A stretch of 64,000 bases of DNA, taken from NCBI RefSeq assembly GCF_026965555.1, contig NZ_CP114040.1, positions 1,054,001 to 1,118,000 on the forward strand, given 5' to 3'. Source of the stretch: Nannocystis punicea (GTDB taxonomy: Bacteria; Myxococcota_A; Polyangia; Nannocystales; Nannocystaceae). Positions 26,594-34,955 of the stretch are shown one piece after another. Position 1 is the first letter of the stretch. Every line of letters starts with the position of its first letter. The position numbers and the translations under genes were made by a program. The notes beneath the pieces are model-generated. The model searched no databases and was not told the origin of the DNA. It saw nothing but the letters and a program-made list of their open reading frames with translations.

Positions 26594-27790
26594 TCAATCG
26601 AGGAGCTCGGCGATCTCGCCGGTGGCGACGGTCCAGTGGGCGTCGCGGAGGATGAAGCCGGCGGCGCCGGCGAGCACCGTCGGGACGTCGAGCTCGATCA
26701 GCGCCGTGACGCGCTCGCCCGGTTCGGCGCGGGGCGCATCGGTCAAGGTCACGGTGCAGGTGATGTCGGCGGCGCGGACGTAGAGGTGGGGCCGGTAGCC
26801 GCTGGCGAGCGCGAACGGCGGCCGCCAGGTGCTGCGGGGGCGGGCGTCGCTGCGCGTCAGCGCCAGGCGGGCGACGAAGCGGCGATGCGTGGCGAGGGTG
26901 CCGGGGGTCGCGAGGACCATGCCCGCCGCGATGTCCCACGGCGGCACCTCGGCGAATTGACAGCCGGCCGACTCGCCCGCCGCGAGCTCGGTGACCACTC
27001 GCTCGAACGATCGCACCTGCACCGCGCGGCCGCGGCGGACTGGACCGTGGCCGACGAGCTCGAGCGCGTCGCCGTGACGCAGGGTGCCCCGCTCGATGCG
27101 ACCGGCGAGCACGGTGCTCGGCACCGGCGCGATGCCCTGATAGCGGGCGTACCACCGGCTGTACGTGCGCACCACCGGCAGCACCAGCGGACCAGCGGCG
27201 TCGCGGAGCTGCAGGGGCGCGGCGTCGAGGGCGTCGCGCAGGGCGTACAGCGGCTCGCGCCATTCGTCGCGGGCGGCCAGCTCGGCGGAGCCGCGGATCA
27301 CCGGCGCCGCGTCGCCGTCGAACCCGCAAGCGCCGAGGAGCTCGCGCGTCTCGAGCTCGACAAGGTCGAGCAGCTCGGGCACGTCGAGCAAATCGCACAT
27401 GTTGAGGAACACGATCACGTGGGCGACCCCGAGGGCCCGCGCGAACTGCAGGTGCTCGCGGGTCTGCTCGCGCACGCCTTCCGCGACCGAGACCACGAGG
27501 ATCACGACGTCGACCTGCGACAGCGCCTTGATCGTGTTCTTGCCGTGGTCGGGGTGGCCGGGGCAGTCCCAGTGGAAGATCCGCCGCTGCTCGGTGCAGT
27601 ACTCGAGGCACTTGCCGAGGATCGTCACGCCGCGCAAGCGCTCGCAGCGATCGAGCAATTGCTCGCGGCTGCGGGGCGGGCCGGCGGTGACGCGGGTGAG
27701 GGCGGCGGCGAGGGTGGTCTTGCCGTCCTGCACGCTGCCGATGACCCCGACCGCGAGGATCGGCAGGCGCGTCGGGTCGCTCGGGATCAT
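26594..27790 (-). CDS. Divergent EF-Tu paralogue (translational GTPase family)
   Basis: 398 residues, the usual EF-Tu length. The P-loop is GSVQDGKT (18-25), against GHVDHGKT in EF-Tu. Switch I Thr56 (RGVTI) and the DCPGH motif (75-79, including the catalytic-type His79) are kept. The base-specificity motif NKCD is NMCD (130-133), and the SAL motif is RGSAE. Domains II and III follow (IERGTLRHGDALELVGHG and the C-terminal barrel). Loss of the NKxD Lys is expected to weaken or alter GTP recognition, so a role other than canonical aminoacyl-tRNA delivery is likely. It stands alone, without the tufA/rps operon context. Start 27790 is the first Met of the conserved part; CATG arrays flank both ends of the gene. 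Confidence 0.85.
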   Translation of the reverse strand: MIPSDPTRLPILAVGVIGSVQDGKTTLAAALTRVTAGPPRSREQLLDRCERLRGVTILGKCLEYCTEQRRIFHWDCPGHPDHGKNTIKALSQVDVVILVVSVAEGVREQTREHLQFARALGVAHVIVFLNMCDLLDVPELLDLVELETRELLGACGFDGDAAPVIRGSAELAARDEWREPLYALRDALDAAPLQLRDAAGPLVLPVVRTYSRWYARYQGIAPVPSTVLAGRIERGTLRHGDALELVGHGPVRRGRAVQVRSFERVVTELAAGESAGCQFAEVPPWDIAAGMVLATPGTLATHRRFVARLALTRSDARPRSTWRPPFALASGYRPHLYVRAADITCTVTLTDAPRAEPGERVTALIELDVPTVLAGAAGFILRDAHWTVATGEIAELLD

Positions 27791-27830
27791 CGCCGACAAC
27801 GTAGCACGAGCCGGCCTCAAGAGCGGCGGA

Positions 27831-27877
27831 CATGCTTTTTGAGGCATGTCCGAAGGAGCATGTCTTATCGAACATCC
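27831..27877. repeat. CATG array, four anchors
   Basis: CATG at 27831, 27845 and 27859 and CATC at 27873, in exact 14-base register. It lies 70-116 bases 3' of the hypothetical gene at 27947 and upstream of the EF-Tu-like gene start. Confidence 0.8.
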
Positions 27878-27946
27878 GGTCGGCGAACGACAATCGCCAC
27901 AGCGCGATTCGCGGCTCTTGCGCGCCGGGGCCGGCCGGGCGCGGGC

Positions 27947-28342
27947 TCAGTTGGCCTTGCGGATGATGAGGATCGGGTCGAGCACGATCCGCTTGCCGAA
28001 GCGCTCCTCGGCGTCGATCGTGACCTCGACGCGCCACGAGTAGTCGGTGGCCACGCTGGCCGGGAAATCGGCCGAGAACACGCCGCCGCTGCCGGTGAAG
28101 TTGACCGACGGGGCGCTGCCGATCGGGGTGGCGGTGACGCCGGTGATGTCGGGGGCGCCGCCGGTCGAGTCGACCGTGCAGTGCACCGAGTTGGCGGTGG
28201 TGGTGGCGGTCACCTCGTCGCGGGGGTTCATCTGGGGCGCGGTGGCCGCGGCGGCGTCGGAGTCGAGTAGCAACACATAGGCGCCCGCGGGGTCGGTCGT
28301 CTCGGTGAACAGGACTGGAATCGTCGATGTGTAGTTCGCCAT
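27947..28342 (-). CDS. Hypothetical protein, beta-rich, 131 residues
   Basis: The ATG at 28342 gives a protein without signal peptide or membrane segment. It is Thr/Ala/Asp-rich and beta-prone (TSTIPVLFTETTDPAGAYV, then SWRVEVTIDAEERFGKRIVL). The pattern resembles a single immunoglobulin-like or phage-tail-like beta-sandwich. No family is recognised. No clear ribosome site precedes it. It ends beside a CATG array that separates it from the EF-Tu-like gene. Confidence 0.7.
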   Translation of the reverse strand: MANYTSTIPVLFTETTDPAGAYVLLLDSDAAAATAPQMNPRDEVTATTTANSVHCTVDSTGGAPDITGVTATPIGSAPSVNFTGSGGVFSADFPASVATDYSWRVEVTIDAEERFGKRIVLDPILIIRKAN

Positions 28343-28524
28343 CGGGGCCGGACTCTATATCAAGGGCGCGCGGCCCGGCTACGGCGCGGGGTTCACGAGG
28401 GCCCTGACGCGGACGCAGGCGCGGTCGCGTGAGACCGCCCGCGTGAGGACCTTGTCACGCAGCGGACCGCGTGTTACCGGCATCTGCAGGAGAATCGCGC
28501 GCTTTCAGCGTGGCGAGGGCTGAC

Positions 28525-31239
28525 GTGGAGCCGACCACCCGCGAGAGCAAGTCGCTCGAAGACCGCGACACGGTCGACGCGGGGGAGGAGCCGCTCGCCC
28601 AGCCGCGGCCCGAGACGGGCGAGATGCCGACGATCGGCCGCTATCGCGTGCTCGGGCGGATCGGCGCCGGCGGCATGGGGACGGTCTATGCGGCGCGCGA
28701 CCCGATGCTCGGGCGCGAGGTCGCGATCAAGCTGGCGCGCGTCGACGGCTCCGGGTCGCCGCTGGCCTACGAGAGTCGACTGCTGCGCGAGGCCCGGCTG
28801 CTGGCGCAGGTCCGTCACCCCAACGTGGTGGAGATCCACGAGGTCGGCGTATTCCGCGGACAGGTGTACATCGTGATGGCGCGGATCCACGGTCAGACGC
28901 TGCGGGACTGGCAGCGCGAGCAGAGCCGGTCGTGGCGGCAGACCGTGGCCAAGTACGTGGCCGCGGCGCGCGGCCTGCAGGCGGCCCACGCGGCCGGCCT
29001 GGTGCACCGCGACTTCAAGGCCGACAACGCGCTGGTCGGCGACGACGGTCGCGTCTACGTGGTCGACTTCGGGCTGGCCCGGCCGACCGGCGTCCCCGTG
29101 GAGAGCGGCGGCGAGGCCGGAGCGGCCGCCCCGTCGTCGTCCGATTCGCCGCTGACGCGGACCGGGGCGGTGGTCGGCACGCCGGCCTACATGGCGCCGG
29201 AGCAGCGCGCCGGCCGGCCTCCCGACGTCCGCAGCGACATCTACAGCTTCTGCGTGTCGCTGTACGAGGCGCTGCACGGGCACCGACCGGAGTACCGGCA
29301 CGACCCGGCGGCGACGCGCCCGCGCGGGCACAACGTGCCGCGGTGGGTCGACCGCGCGCTGGCGCGAGGTCTGGCGCCGGCGGCGTCCCGGCGCTACGCG
29401 ACGTTCGAGCCGCTGATCGCCGCGCTGGGGCGCGACCCGGCGCGGTGGTGGGGCCGCGTCGGCGTGGCGGCGGCGCTGGTGGGCGCGGGCGGGCTGGTCG
29501 GCCTGACGATGCAGGGCGGCGCCGCGCCGCTGTCGGCCTCGTGCGAGGCGGCGACGCGCCGCATCGAGCGGGCGTGGGGGAGCCCGCAGCGCGAGGCGCT
29601 GGCGGCGAGCTTCGCGGCCCCCGGCGAGTACGCGCGCGTGCTCGGCCGCCGGGTCGAGGCTGCGCTCGACGACTACGCCGACGAGTGGCAGCAGGCGCGC
29701 CTGCGGGCGTGCGAGGCGACGGCCGAGCTGTCCCCGAGCTCGGCGCCGCAGCTGCACCGGCAGATCGATTGCCTCGAGCGCGCGGCCGAGGGGCTGGAGC
29801 GCGCGACCGCGGTGCTGGCGTTCGCCGGCGGGGCGGACGCGGAGCAGGCGATGGGCGTGGTCGAGGCGCTGCCGCGGGTCCAGAGCTGCCGCGCGCCGGG
29901 GTCCGAACGCGACCTGCCCGAACAGACAGGTCTCGTCGACGCGCTGCGGCGGGCGCTGGTCACTGCGCGGGCGCAGGCGGCCAGCGGCAGCCGGCGCGAG
30001 GCGGTGCGGCTGGCGGAGCAGGTGCGGGCGCGGGCGCAGACGGTCGGCGACCCGGCGCTCGAGGCCGACGCGCTGCTGACGGTCGGGCGCCTGCGCGCCG
30101 AGGACGGCGAGATCGCGGCGGCCGAGACCCTCCTGCTGGCGGCGATCGACGTCGCCGAGGCGAACGGGCTCGACGACACGACCGCGAGCGGGTGGGTGGC
30201 GCTGGCGACGTTGGCCGCGCGCCTGCAAGTCGACCCCGAACGCATGCGCGAGCGGGCCCGGCGGGCCCAGGCGCTGCTCGACCGGATCGGCGACAGCGGG
30301 CCGCGCCGGGCCGCGCTGCTCAACGCGCTCGGGGTCGCGGCCGTGGCCGAGGGCCGCCACGCGGAGGCGGTGCGGCTGCACCGCGAGGCCCACGAGCGGC
30401 TGCGCTTCAGCGGCGGGCCGGCGTTCGAGTCGATCCGCTCGCTGCAGGGCCTGGCCAACGCGCTCGATGCCCTCGGCCGCCGCGACGAGGCGCTGGCGAG
30501 CTTCACCGAGGCGCTGGCGCTGTGCGAACAGCACCTCGGGCCGCGCCACCCGCAGCGGGCCCGGGTGGCGAACGACCTCGGGGCGCTGCTGCTGCGGACC
30601 GGCGAGTCGGCGCGGGCGCGCGAGCTCCTCGAGGCGGCGCTGGCGATCTGGATCGACGCGTACGGCTCGGAGTGCGTCGAGTGCGGGCGCGGCCACTCGT
30701 CGCTGATGGGCGAGGCGAGCGCGGCGGGCGAGCTCGGTCGCGCGGAGCACCATGCCCGCCGGGCGCTGGCGATCTATCGCCAGCAGCTGCCCGCGGAGCA
30801 CCCCGACCTGGCGGCCGCGCTGGCCAACCTCGGGGCGATCCTCCACTGGCGCGGCGAGTTCGCCGGGGCGGTGACGGCCTACGCGGAGGCGCTCCGGCTG
30901 CAGCAGCGCAGCCTGCCCGCTGGACATCTGCACCGCGCGATCACGGAGAGCAACCTCGGCGAGAGTCTGGTGGCGCTGCAGCGCCACGCCGAGGCGCTGC
31001 CGCTGTTCGCAGCCGCGGAGCCGGTCGCCCGCGGGGCCGGCGAGGCGGGCGAGGAGCTGCTGCTGCTGCTGCTGCGCAACAAGGCGAAGGCCCTGCACGG
31101 CACCGGCGAGGGCCGGGCCGCGAGAGTGGCGCTCGAGCAGGCGCGCGCGCTGCTGAAGCGCGACCCGGGCCGCGCGCAGGAGTACGCCGAGGTCGAACAG
31201 GCGCTCGCGGAGCTGGGCGCGCAGGCGCGTGCGGGCTGA
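28525..31239 (+). CDS. Ser/Thr protein kinase with TPR-repeat C-terminus
   Basis: Kinase hallmarks in order: glycine loop GAGGMGTVY, VAIK lysine, HRDFKADN catalytic loop, DFG, MAPEQ and the DIYSFCVSLYE helix. This is a Hanks-type (PknB-like) kinase; the HRDFKxxN form has Phe where Leu is usual, common in myxobacteria. One transmembrane helix follows the kinase (VGVAAALVGAGGLVGLTM). The extracytoplasmic or soluble tail of about 550 residues has TPR-like helical repeats (for example ALAIYRQQLPAEHPDLAAAL). The GTG at 28525 has GAGGG 8 bases upstream and is preferred over GTG 28471. It likely senses through the TPR region and signals by phosphorylation. Confidence 0.92.
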   Translation: MEPTTRESKSLEDRDTVDAGEEPLAQPRPETGEMPTIGRYRVLGRIGAGGMGTVYAARDPMLGREVAIKLARVDGSGSPLAYESRLLREARLLAQVRHPNVVEIHEVGVFRGQVYIVMARIHGQTLRDWQREQSRSWRQTVAKYVAAARGLQAAHAAGLVHRDFKADNALVGDDGRVYVVDFGLARPTGVPVESGGEAGAAAPSSSDSPLTRTGAVVGTPAYMAPEQRAGRPPDVRSDIYSFCVSLYEALHGHRPEYRHDPAATRPRGHNVPRWVDRALARGLAPAASRRYATFEPLIAALGRDPARWWGRVGVAAALVGAGGLVGLTMQGGAAPLSASCEAATRRIERAWGSPQREALAASFAAPGEYARVLGRRVEAALDDYADEWQQARLRACEATAELSPSSAPQLHRQIDCLERAAEGLERATAVLAFAGGADAEQAMGVVEALPRVQSCRAPGSERDLPEQTGLVDALRRALVTARAQAASGSRREAVRLAEQVRARAQTVGDPALEADALLTVGRLRAEDGEIAAAETLLLAAIDVAEANGLDDTTASGWVALATLAARLQVDPERMRERARRAQALLDRIGDSGPRRAALLNALGVAAVAEGRHAEAVRLHREAHERLRFSGGPAFESIRSLQGLANALDALGRRDEALASFTEALALCEQHLGPRHPQRARVANDLGALLLRTGESARARELLEAALAIWIDAYGSECVECGRGHSSLMGEASAAGELGRAEHHARRALAIYRQQLPAEHPDLAAALANLGAILHWRGEFAGAVTAYAEALRLQQRSLPAGHLHRAITESNLGESLVALQRHAEALPLFAAAEPVARGAGEAGEELLLLLLRNKAKALHGTGEGRAARVALEQARALLKRDPGRAQEYAEVEQALAELGAQARAG

Positions 31240-31277
31240 CCGACGCGCGGACGGGTCGATGATCGAGAAAGATTATA

Positions 31278-31296
31278 CATGTCTCTTGGGTCATGT
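31278..31296. repeat. CATG-family repeat after the kinase gene
   Basis: CATG at 31278 and 31292, 14 bases apart, with TCTCTTGGGT between. It lies 39 bases after the kinase stop, between convergent genes. Confidence 0.6.
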
Positions 31297-31320
31297 AGAT
31301 AGGTTCCGCAGGTCGGATGA

Positions 31321-31392
31321 GATGGCCGTTCGGCCATGTCGATGGTTGCCGGAACGACCGCACGGACATGCTCCTTCGGACATGTCTTGAGT
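31321..31392. repeat. Two further CATG-family units between convergent genes
   Basis: ATGGCCG-TT-CGGCCAT (31322-31337) is a perfect seven-pair hairpin whose ATG/CATG anchors are 14 bases apart. CATG at 31367 and 31381 form a second pair. Stem bases here are GCC/GGC instead of TCC/GGA, which is a compensated change. Confidence 0.7.
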
Positions 31393-31488
31393 CACCGAAA
31401 AGCAAACCGCGGCATCGACTCATGTCGGGCCGACGAACTCCGGCGTTGGAATGAATTGTCGCTTCGGACAGCTCGATCCGGGTGGCCT

Positions 31489-31881
31489 TCAGGGCTCGCT
31501 GTAGCCGAGCACGCGGGCGCGCAGCTGGCCCGGGGCGGGCTCGTGCTGCAGCGTCGAGGCGCCGGCGCGGCCCGAGCGGCGCGGCACCTCGGGCAGGGTC
31601 AGCTCGGTGCGCTCGAGCAGGGCGCCGTCGCGGACCAGGGTGACCTCGACGTGCACGTCGGCGACGGTGCGGTCGCCGTGGTTGGTGACGGTCACCGGCA
31701 CCACGAAGTGGGGCGGCTCGACGCCCTCGGAGCGCCAGGCCTCGCCGACGGTGACCCCGAGCCGCGGCGGCCGGTCCTCGTGGTGCAGGGCGTGGACGAG
31801 CAAAAAGCCGACGATGCCGAGCACCAGCGCCAGGCCGACGGCGAACACGCTCCATTCGAGCCAATTCTTGCGGACGGTCAT
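31489..31881 (-). CDS. TIGR02588 family protein
   Basis: 130 residues with one N-terminal membrane helix (EWSVFAVGLALVLGIVGFLL) and a soluble beta-sandwich of about 95 residues (VVPVTVTNHGDRTVADVHVE). Its partner is the TIGR02587 membrane protein directly upstream; the two overlap by four bases (ATGA at 31878-31881), so they are translated together. The pair is known from cyanobacteria and other bacteria as a conserved but uncharacterised membrane module. It presumably forms a complex with its partner. Confidence 0.85.
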   Translation of the reverse strand: MTVRKNWLEWSVFAVGLALVLGIVGFLLVHALHHEDRPPRLGVTVGEAWRSEGVEPPHFVVPVTVTNHGDRTVADVHVEVTLVRDGALLERTELTLPEVPRRSGRAGASTLQHEPAPGQLRARVLGYSEP

Positions 31882-32747
31882 CGCGCTTGGAGGAGCAGGC
31901 GCCCGGCGGAGGCGCCGATGGCGGTGGGGAGGCCGAGGACGATCACCTGCGCGAGGCAGGCCGGGAGGTCGCAGCCGGTGAAGCGGTCGAAGAACCACAG
32001 CAGCGCGGCCGAGGCGGTCACTGCGGCGATGTAGCTGGCGAGCGAGCCGCTCAGCATGGCGATCCGGGCGCGGTCCCCCGAGGCGGTGTTGACGAAGTCG
32101 CTGTAGTGGAGCACGAGCGCGCCGATGGCCAGGGTGACGCCGGTGAGGCCGAGCAGCGCCCATTCGTCCAGGGTGCCGGCGATCTCGGGGATCTCCTCGG
32201 TCGGGGCGATGTTGGCGGCGACCAGCACCGCGCCGCACAGCGACAGCGCCATCTGGCCGACGAAGCTCAGGTCCTCGCGCTCGCCGCTCATGCCGCCGTC
32301 GTCGTCGTCGCCGCCGCCGAGCTGCGCCGTGCCGACCGAGACGCCGATCGCCACCGCCAGCCCGCCGACCAGCACCTTGCCGAGGATCTCCGGCCCCGCC
32401 ATGCCGGCGTCGATGCGCCCGAGCAGGACCAGCAGCGCCGCGGAGAGCAACAGGCCGAGGCCGAGCTCCTCGACCGAGTCGAGCACGACCTCGAGCGCGC
32501 CGGCGTCCTGCCGCAGCCCGGCGTAGCGGTTGTAGCCGAGCAGCAGGACGAACACGCCGGCCAGGCCGAGCAGCAGCCGCTCCGGCGGGAGCAGCTCGCC
32601 TGCGTGCCAGATCTCCCCGGTGTACAGGAGCGGCAGGCTGAACAGCAGGCCGCCCGCGATCCCGCGCCCGTACTCGCGCAGCGACTGGCTCACCGCAGGC
32701 GACCGCGTGCGCGGTCGCTGTCGGTCTTCGGTCGGCGCGGCGGTCAT
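31878..32747 (-). CDS. TIGR02587 family multi-pass membrane protein
   Basis: 289 residues from the ATG at 32747, with about seven hydrophobic segments and a cytoplasmic-like N-terminus (MTAAPTEDRQRPRTRS). An acidic Gly/Asp loop (LGGGDDDDGGMSGERED) lies in the middle. It matches the TIGR02587 integral membrane family, found beside TIGR02588. The two genes overlap by ATGA. Function is unknown; a small transporter or sensor module is possible. Confidence 0.85.
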   Translation of the reverse strand: MTAAPTEDRQRPRTRSPAVSQSLREYGRGIAGGLLFSLPLLYTGEIWHAGELLPPERLLLGLAGVFVLLLGYNRYAGLRQDAGALEVVLDSVEELGLGLLLSAALLVLLGRIDAGMAGPEILGKVLVGGLAVAIGVSVGTAQLGGGDDDDGGMSGEREDLSFVGQMALSLCGAVLVAANIAPTEEIPEIAGTLDEWALLGLTGVTLAIGALVLHYSDFVNTASGDRARIAMLSGSLASYIAAVTASAALLWFFDRFTGCDLPACLAQVIVLGLPTAIGASAGRLLLQAR

Positions 32748-33268
32748 GCCTGGATCCTTGCTGACATGTCCACGCGACGCACGAGCTCGGCTGCCCGGAG
32801 CGTCCGCCGGTGGCCGCGAGGCTGCTCTCGCCCACGCCGATGCGCGGGGGCGCGGTGAAAGCGCTGGCGGGTCGCCGAGGCATCGCACCGGCGCCGGACG
32901 AAGCCGCCCGGCGCCGCTCGAGCAGCGGCGCATGCGGACGAATGCGAGCGAGCTCTGTCCGAAGGGACATGACTCTTGGCTCAGGGACTGCAGCTCCCGG
33001 CGATCCGAGGAGCGCCACGAGCTGGAGCGGCGAGCCGATCGAGACATGCCCAGGGCCACGAGCCCGCCCGTGAGCAAGGAGCGCTGGCCGCTCCGCTTTC
33101 TTCCGCTGAAGTCTCGGTGGGCGAGCGAGCCGAAGTCTCGCGGCGGAGTGGATACGACCCTCGTCCCAGGGTCCGGTCGAGCGGCTCAAGGCATTCTCGC
33201 GAATGCACACACCCTCTCCCGCAGGCCCGGCGAGGTCGCACGGCCGCGGACGGGCGAGCGCACGCGGC
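32748..33268. other. Intergenic 521 bases with one CATG-family unit
   Basis: No gene is supported. The stretch holds the hairpin unit at 32954-32986 and an isolated CATG at 32765. Confidence 0.5.
32954..32986. repeat. CATG-family unit with CTGT/CATG/CAGG anchors
   Basis: CTGT at 32954, CATG at 32968 and CAGG at 32982 keep the 14-base register; TGTCC-GAAG-GGACA forms the stem. It is a diverged copy. Confidence 0.55.
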
Positions 33269-34060
33269 TCAGGGCGTCGCGGGCGGGCTCGCCGGCTTGC
33301 GCAGGCGCAGCACGTAATTCTCCTTCAGCTCCGGGACCGCCTCCTCGCGCACCAGCTCGAAGCCGTCGGCCAGCAGCTCTTTTAAAAAGACGTCCTTGCC
33401 GGCGCGCACGTGGTCGAGCATCCACTGGCTGGTCTTGCTGGGGATCCGCTCGAGCTCGACGAGCACGAGCTGGCCGCCGGGCCGCAGGGCGTCGCGGATC
33501 GATCTCATCATGCTGCGCGGGTACTCGAAGTGATGGTAGGCGTCGCACATGAACACGAGGTCGACCGATTCGGCCGCCAGCGGCGTGCTGGCCTCGGGGG
33601 TCTGCAGGGTCTCGACGTTGTGGAGCCCGGCCGCGCGCGCGTCGGCGGCGATGCTGGCGAGCAGGCCGCCGTTGATGTCGAGCGCGTAGACCTTGCCGCC
33701 CGGGCCGACCGCGCGCGCCAGCATCAGGGTGAGGAAGCCAGAGCCGGCGCCGATGTCGGCCACGACGGTCCCCGGCCCGGCGGCGACGACCTCGACGACC
33801 CGCTCGCGCTGCACCCAGATCTCCCGCGACTCGGACTGAAGGCGCCGCACCAGCCGCCGGGTGTCGCGCCCGCGCCAGTCGTCGTTGATGCCCGGCTTGA
33901 CGCTGACCTCCGGTTCGGCCGGGCTCGCGGCGGCGGCCGGGGCCTCGGCCGGGGCAGCGGGGGCGGACGCGACACCCGCCGGGGCGGAGGCGCCGGCGCG
34001 AGCGACGGGCGCGGCGCAGGCGCACAGGAGGAGCAGCGAGAGGCCGGGAGCGAGGCGCAC
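33269..34060 (-). CDS. Exported class I SAM-dependent methyltransferase
   Basis: 263 residues. The N-terminus is a signal with a Cys-containing lipobox-like end (LLLLCAC) and an Ala/Pro-rich linker of about 35 residues. The catalytic part has methyltransferase motif I (VVADIGAGSGFLTLM), an acidic motif II (YALDIN) and VDLVFMCDAYHHFEYP. The enzyme would transfer methyl from S-adenosylmethionine, but an exported SAM enzyme lacks obvious access to the cofactor. This combination recurs in myxobacteria, so the signal sequence may be real. The substrate is unknown. The gene is divergent from the profilin-like gene. Confidence 0.85.
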   Translation of the reverse strand: MRLAPGLSLLLLCACAAPVARAGASAPAGVASAPAAPAEAPAAAASPAEPEVSVKPGINDDWRGRDTRRLVRRLQSESREIWVQRERVVEVVAAGPGTVVADIGAGSGFLTLMLARAVGPGGKVYALDINGGLLASIAADARAAGLHNVETLQTPEASTPLAAESVDLVFMCDAYHHFEYPRSMMRSIRDALRPGGQLVLVELERIPSKTSQWMLDHVRAGKDVFLKELLADGFELVREEAVPELKENYVLRLRKPASPPATP

Positions 34061-34955
34061 GGCCGCAGTCTACAACGCGGGCCAGGGCTTGGGAACGCTC
34101 GTGCGCGGCAGCGCCGCGCGGTCGGGCTCGCATGGCTTTTGGGGCATGTTCTCAGGAGCAGCCGATCGGAGCGGCGCGCTGCCGCAGCTGCGCGGCGGGG
34201 GATGCGATAGGCCTGTCCTGAAGGTCATGTCCATGCGGACAGTCGCGCGACGGTCCGGCTGGCGGGGTATGTTCGTGCGAGCAGGAGCTCGGTCGCGCAC
34301 GCGGGCGATGGAGCATGTCTCTTGAGTCATGTGTTGAAAGACGTGCTCTCCGGCGCGCGCCACGAGCTCCGGATGGCTCGCGGGGCATGTTCATGAGGCG
34401 TGTCCGGCTGTCGGGCGCGTCGTGCGAGCATGAGCTCGGCCGGGCACGCGGGCGATGGAGCATGGCTCTTGAGTCATGCGGTTAAGGACATGTTCTCTCG
34501 CATGACTCGCGGGGCATGTTCCTGAGGACAGGATGAGGCCCGGGCGAGCGGCGAATCGAGGTGCGTGGGTTGTCCCGCGCACGCGCTTGCGGGAGCGGCG
34601 GCGGCGCGAGCGCGTGGGCTGCGAGTCTGACGGCAAATTCATCCGGACAGGTGTTCGGTCGGGGCGTGCCGGGGTCGGGAGCTGTATGTCTATTGGGTCA
34701 TGTTTCAATACGGGCATGGCCTCGACGCGCAGACCGTCGACCTCGGGCGAGCGGGCGAACGGCGGCCGGGCGTCTCGCGGCAGGCAATTGCGCGGGCGAG
34801 CGCGTCGCTGCCGTCGGCGATTCCCTTGCGTCACCGGTCGCGGGCGTGGGCGGTCTGCAGCCGCGCCCTACACGACGTTCGCCCGCGGTGGTAAGGTCCG
34901 GATCGAATCTCACCCAGCGACCGCTGCGGATGAGCGACGAACCGGAGCCGTGTCC
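34061..34955. other. 895-base non-coding region dense in CATG repeats
   Basis: This is the longest gene-free gap in the window. It holds the expanded CATG repeat field (34131-34718) and a diverged segmental duplication, and must also contain the promoters of the methyltransferase and profilin-like genes. Open frames on the minus strand merely repeat the same peptide because of the duplication. Confidence 0.6.
34131..34718. repeat. Expanded field of CATG-family units
   Basis: In-register pairs or triples begin at 34131 (CATG, CATG, CAGC), 34212, 34268, 34314 (CATG, CATG, CGTG), 34461 (CATG x3), 34501 (CATG, CATG, CAGG) and 34685. All steps are 14 bases. A segment at about 34273-34400 is repeated at about 34421-34530, sharing GCGGGCGATGGAGCATG and CTCTTGAGTCATG, so part of the field arose by duplication. 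Confidence 0.75.
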
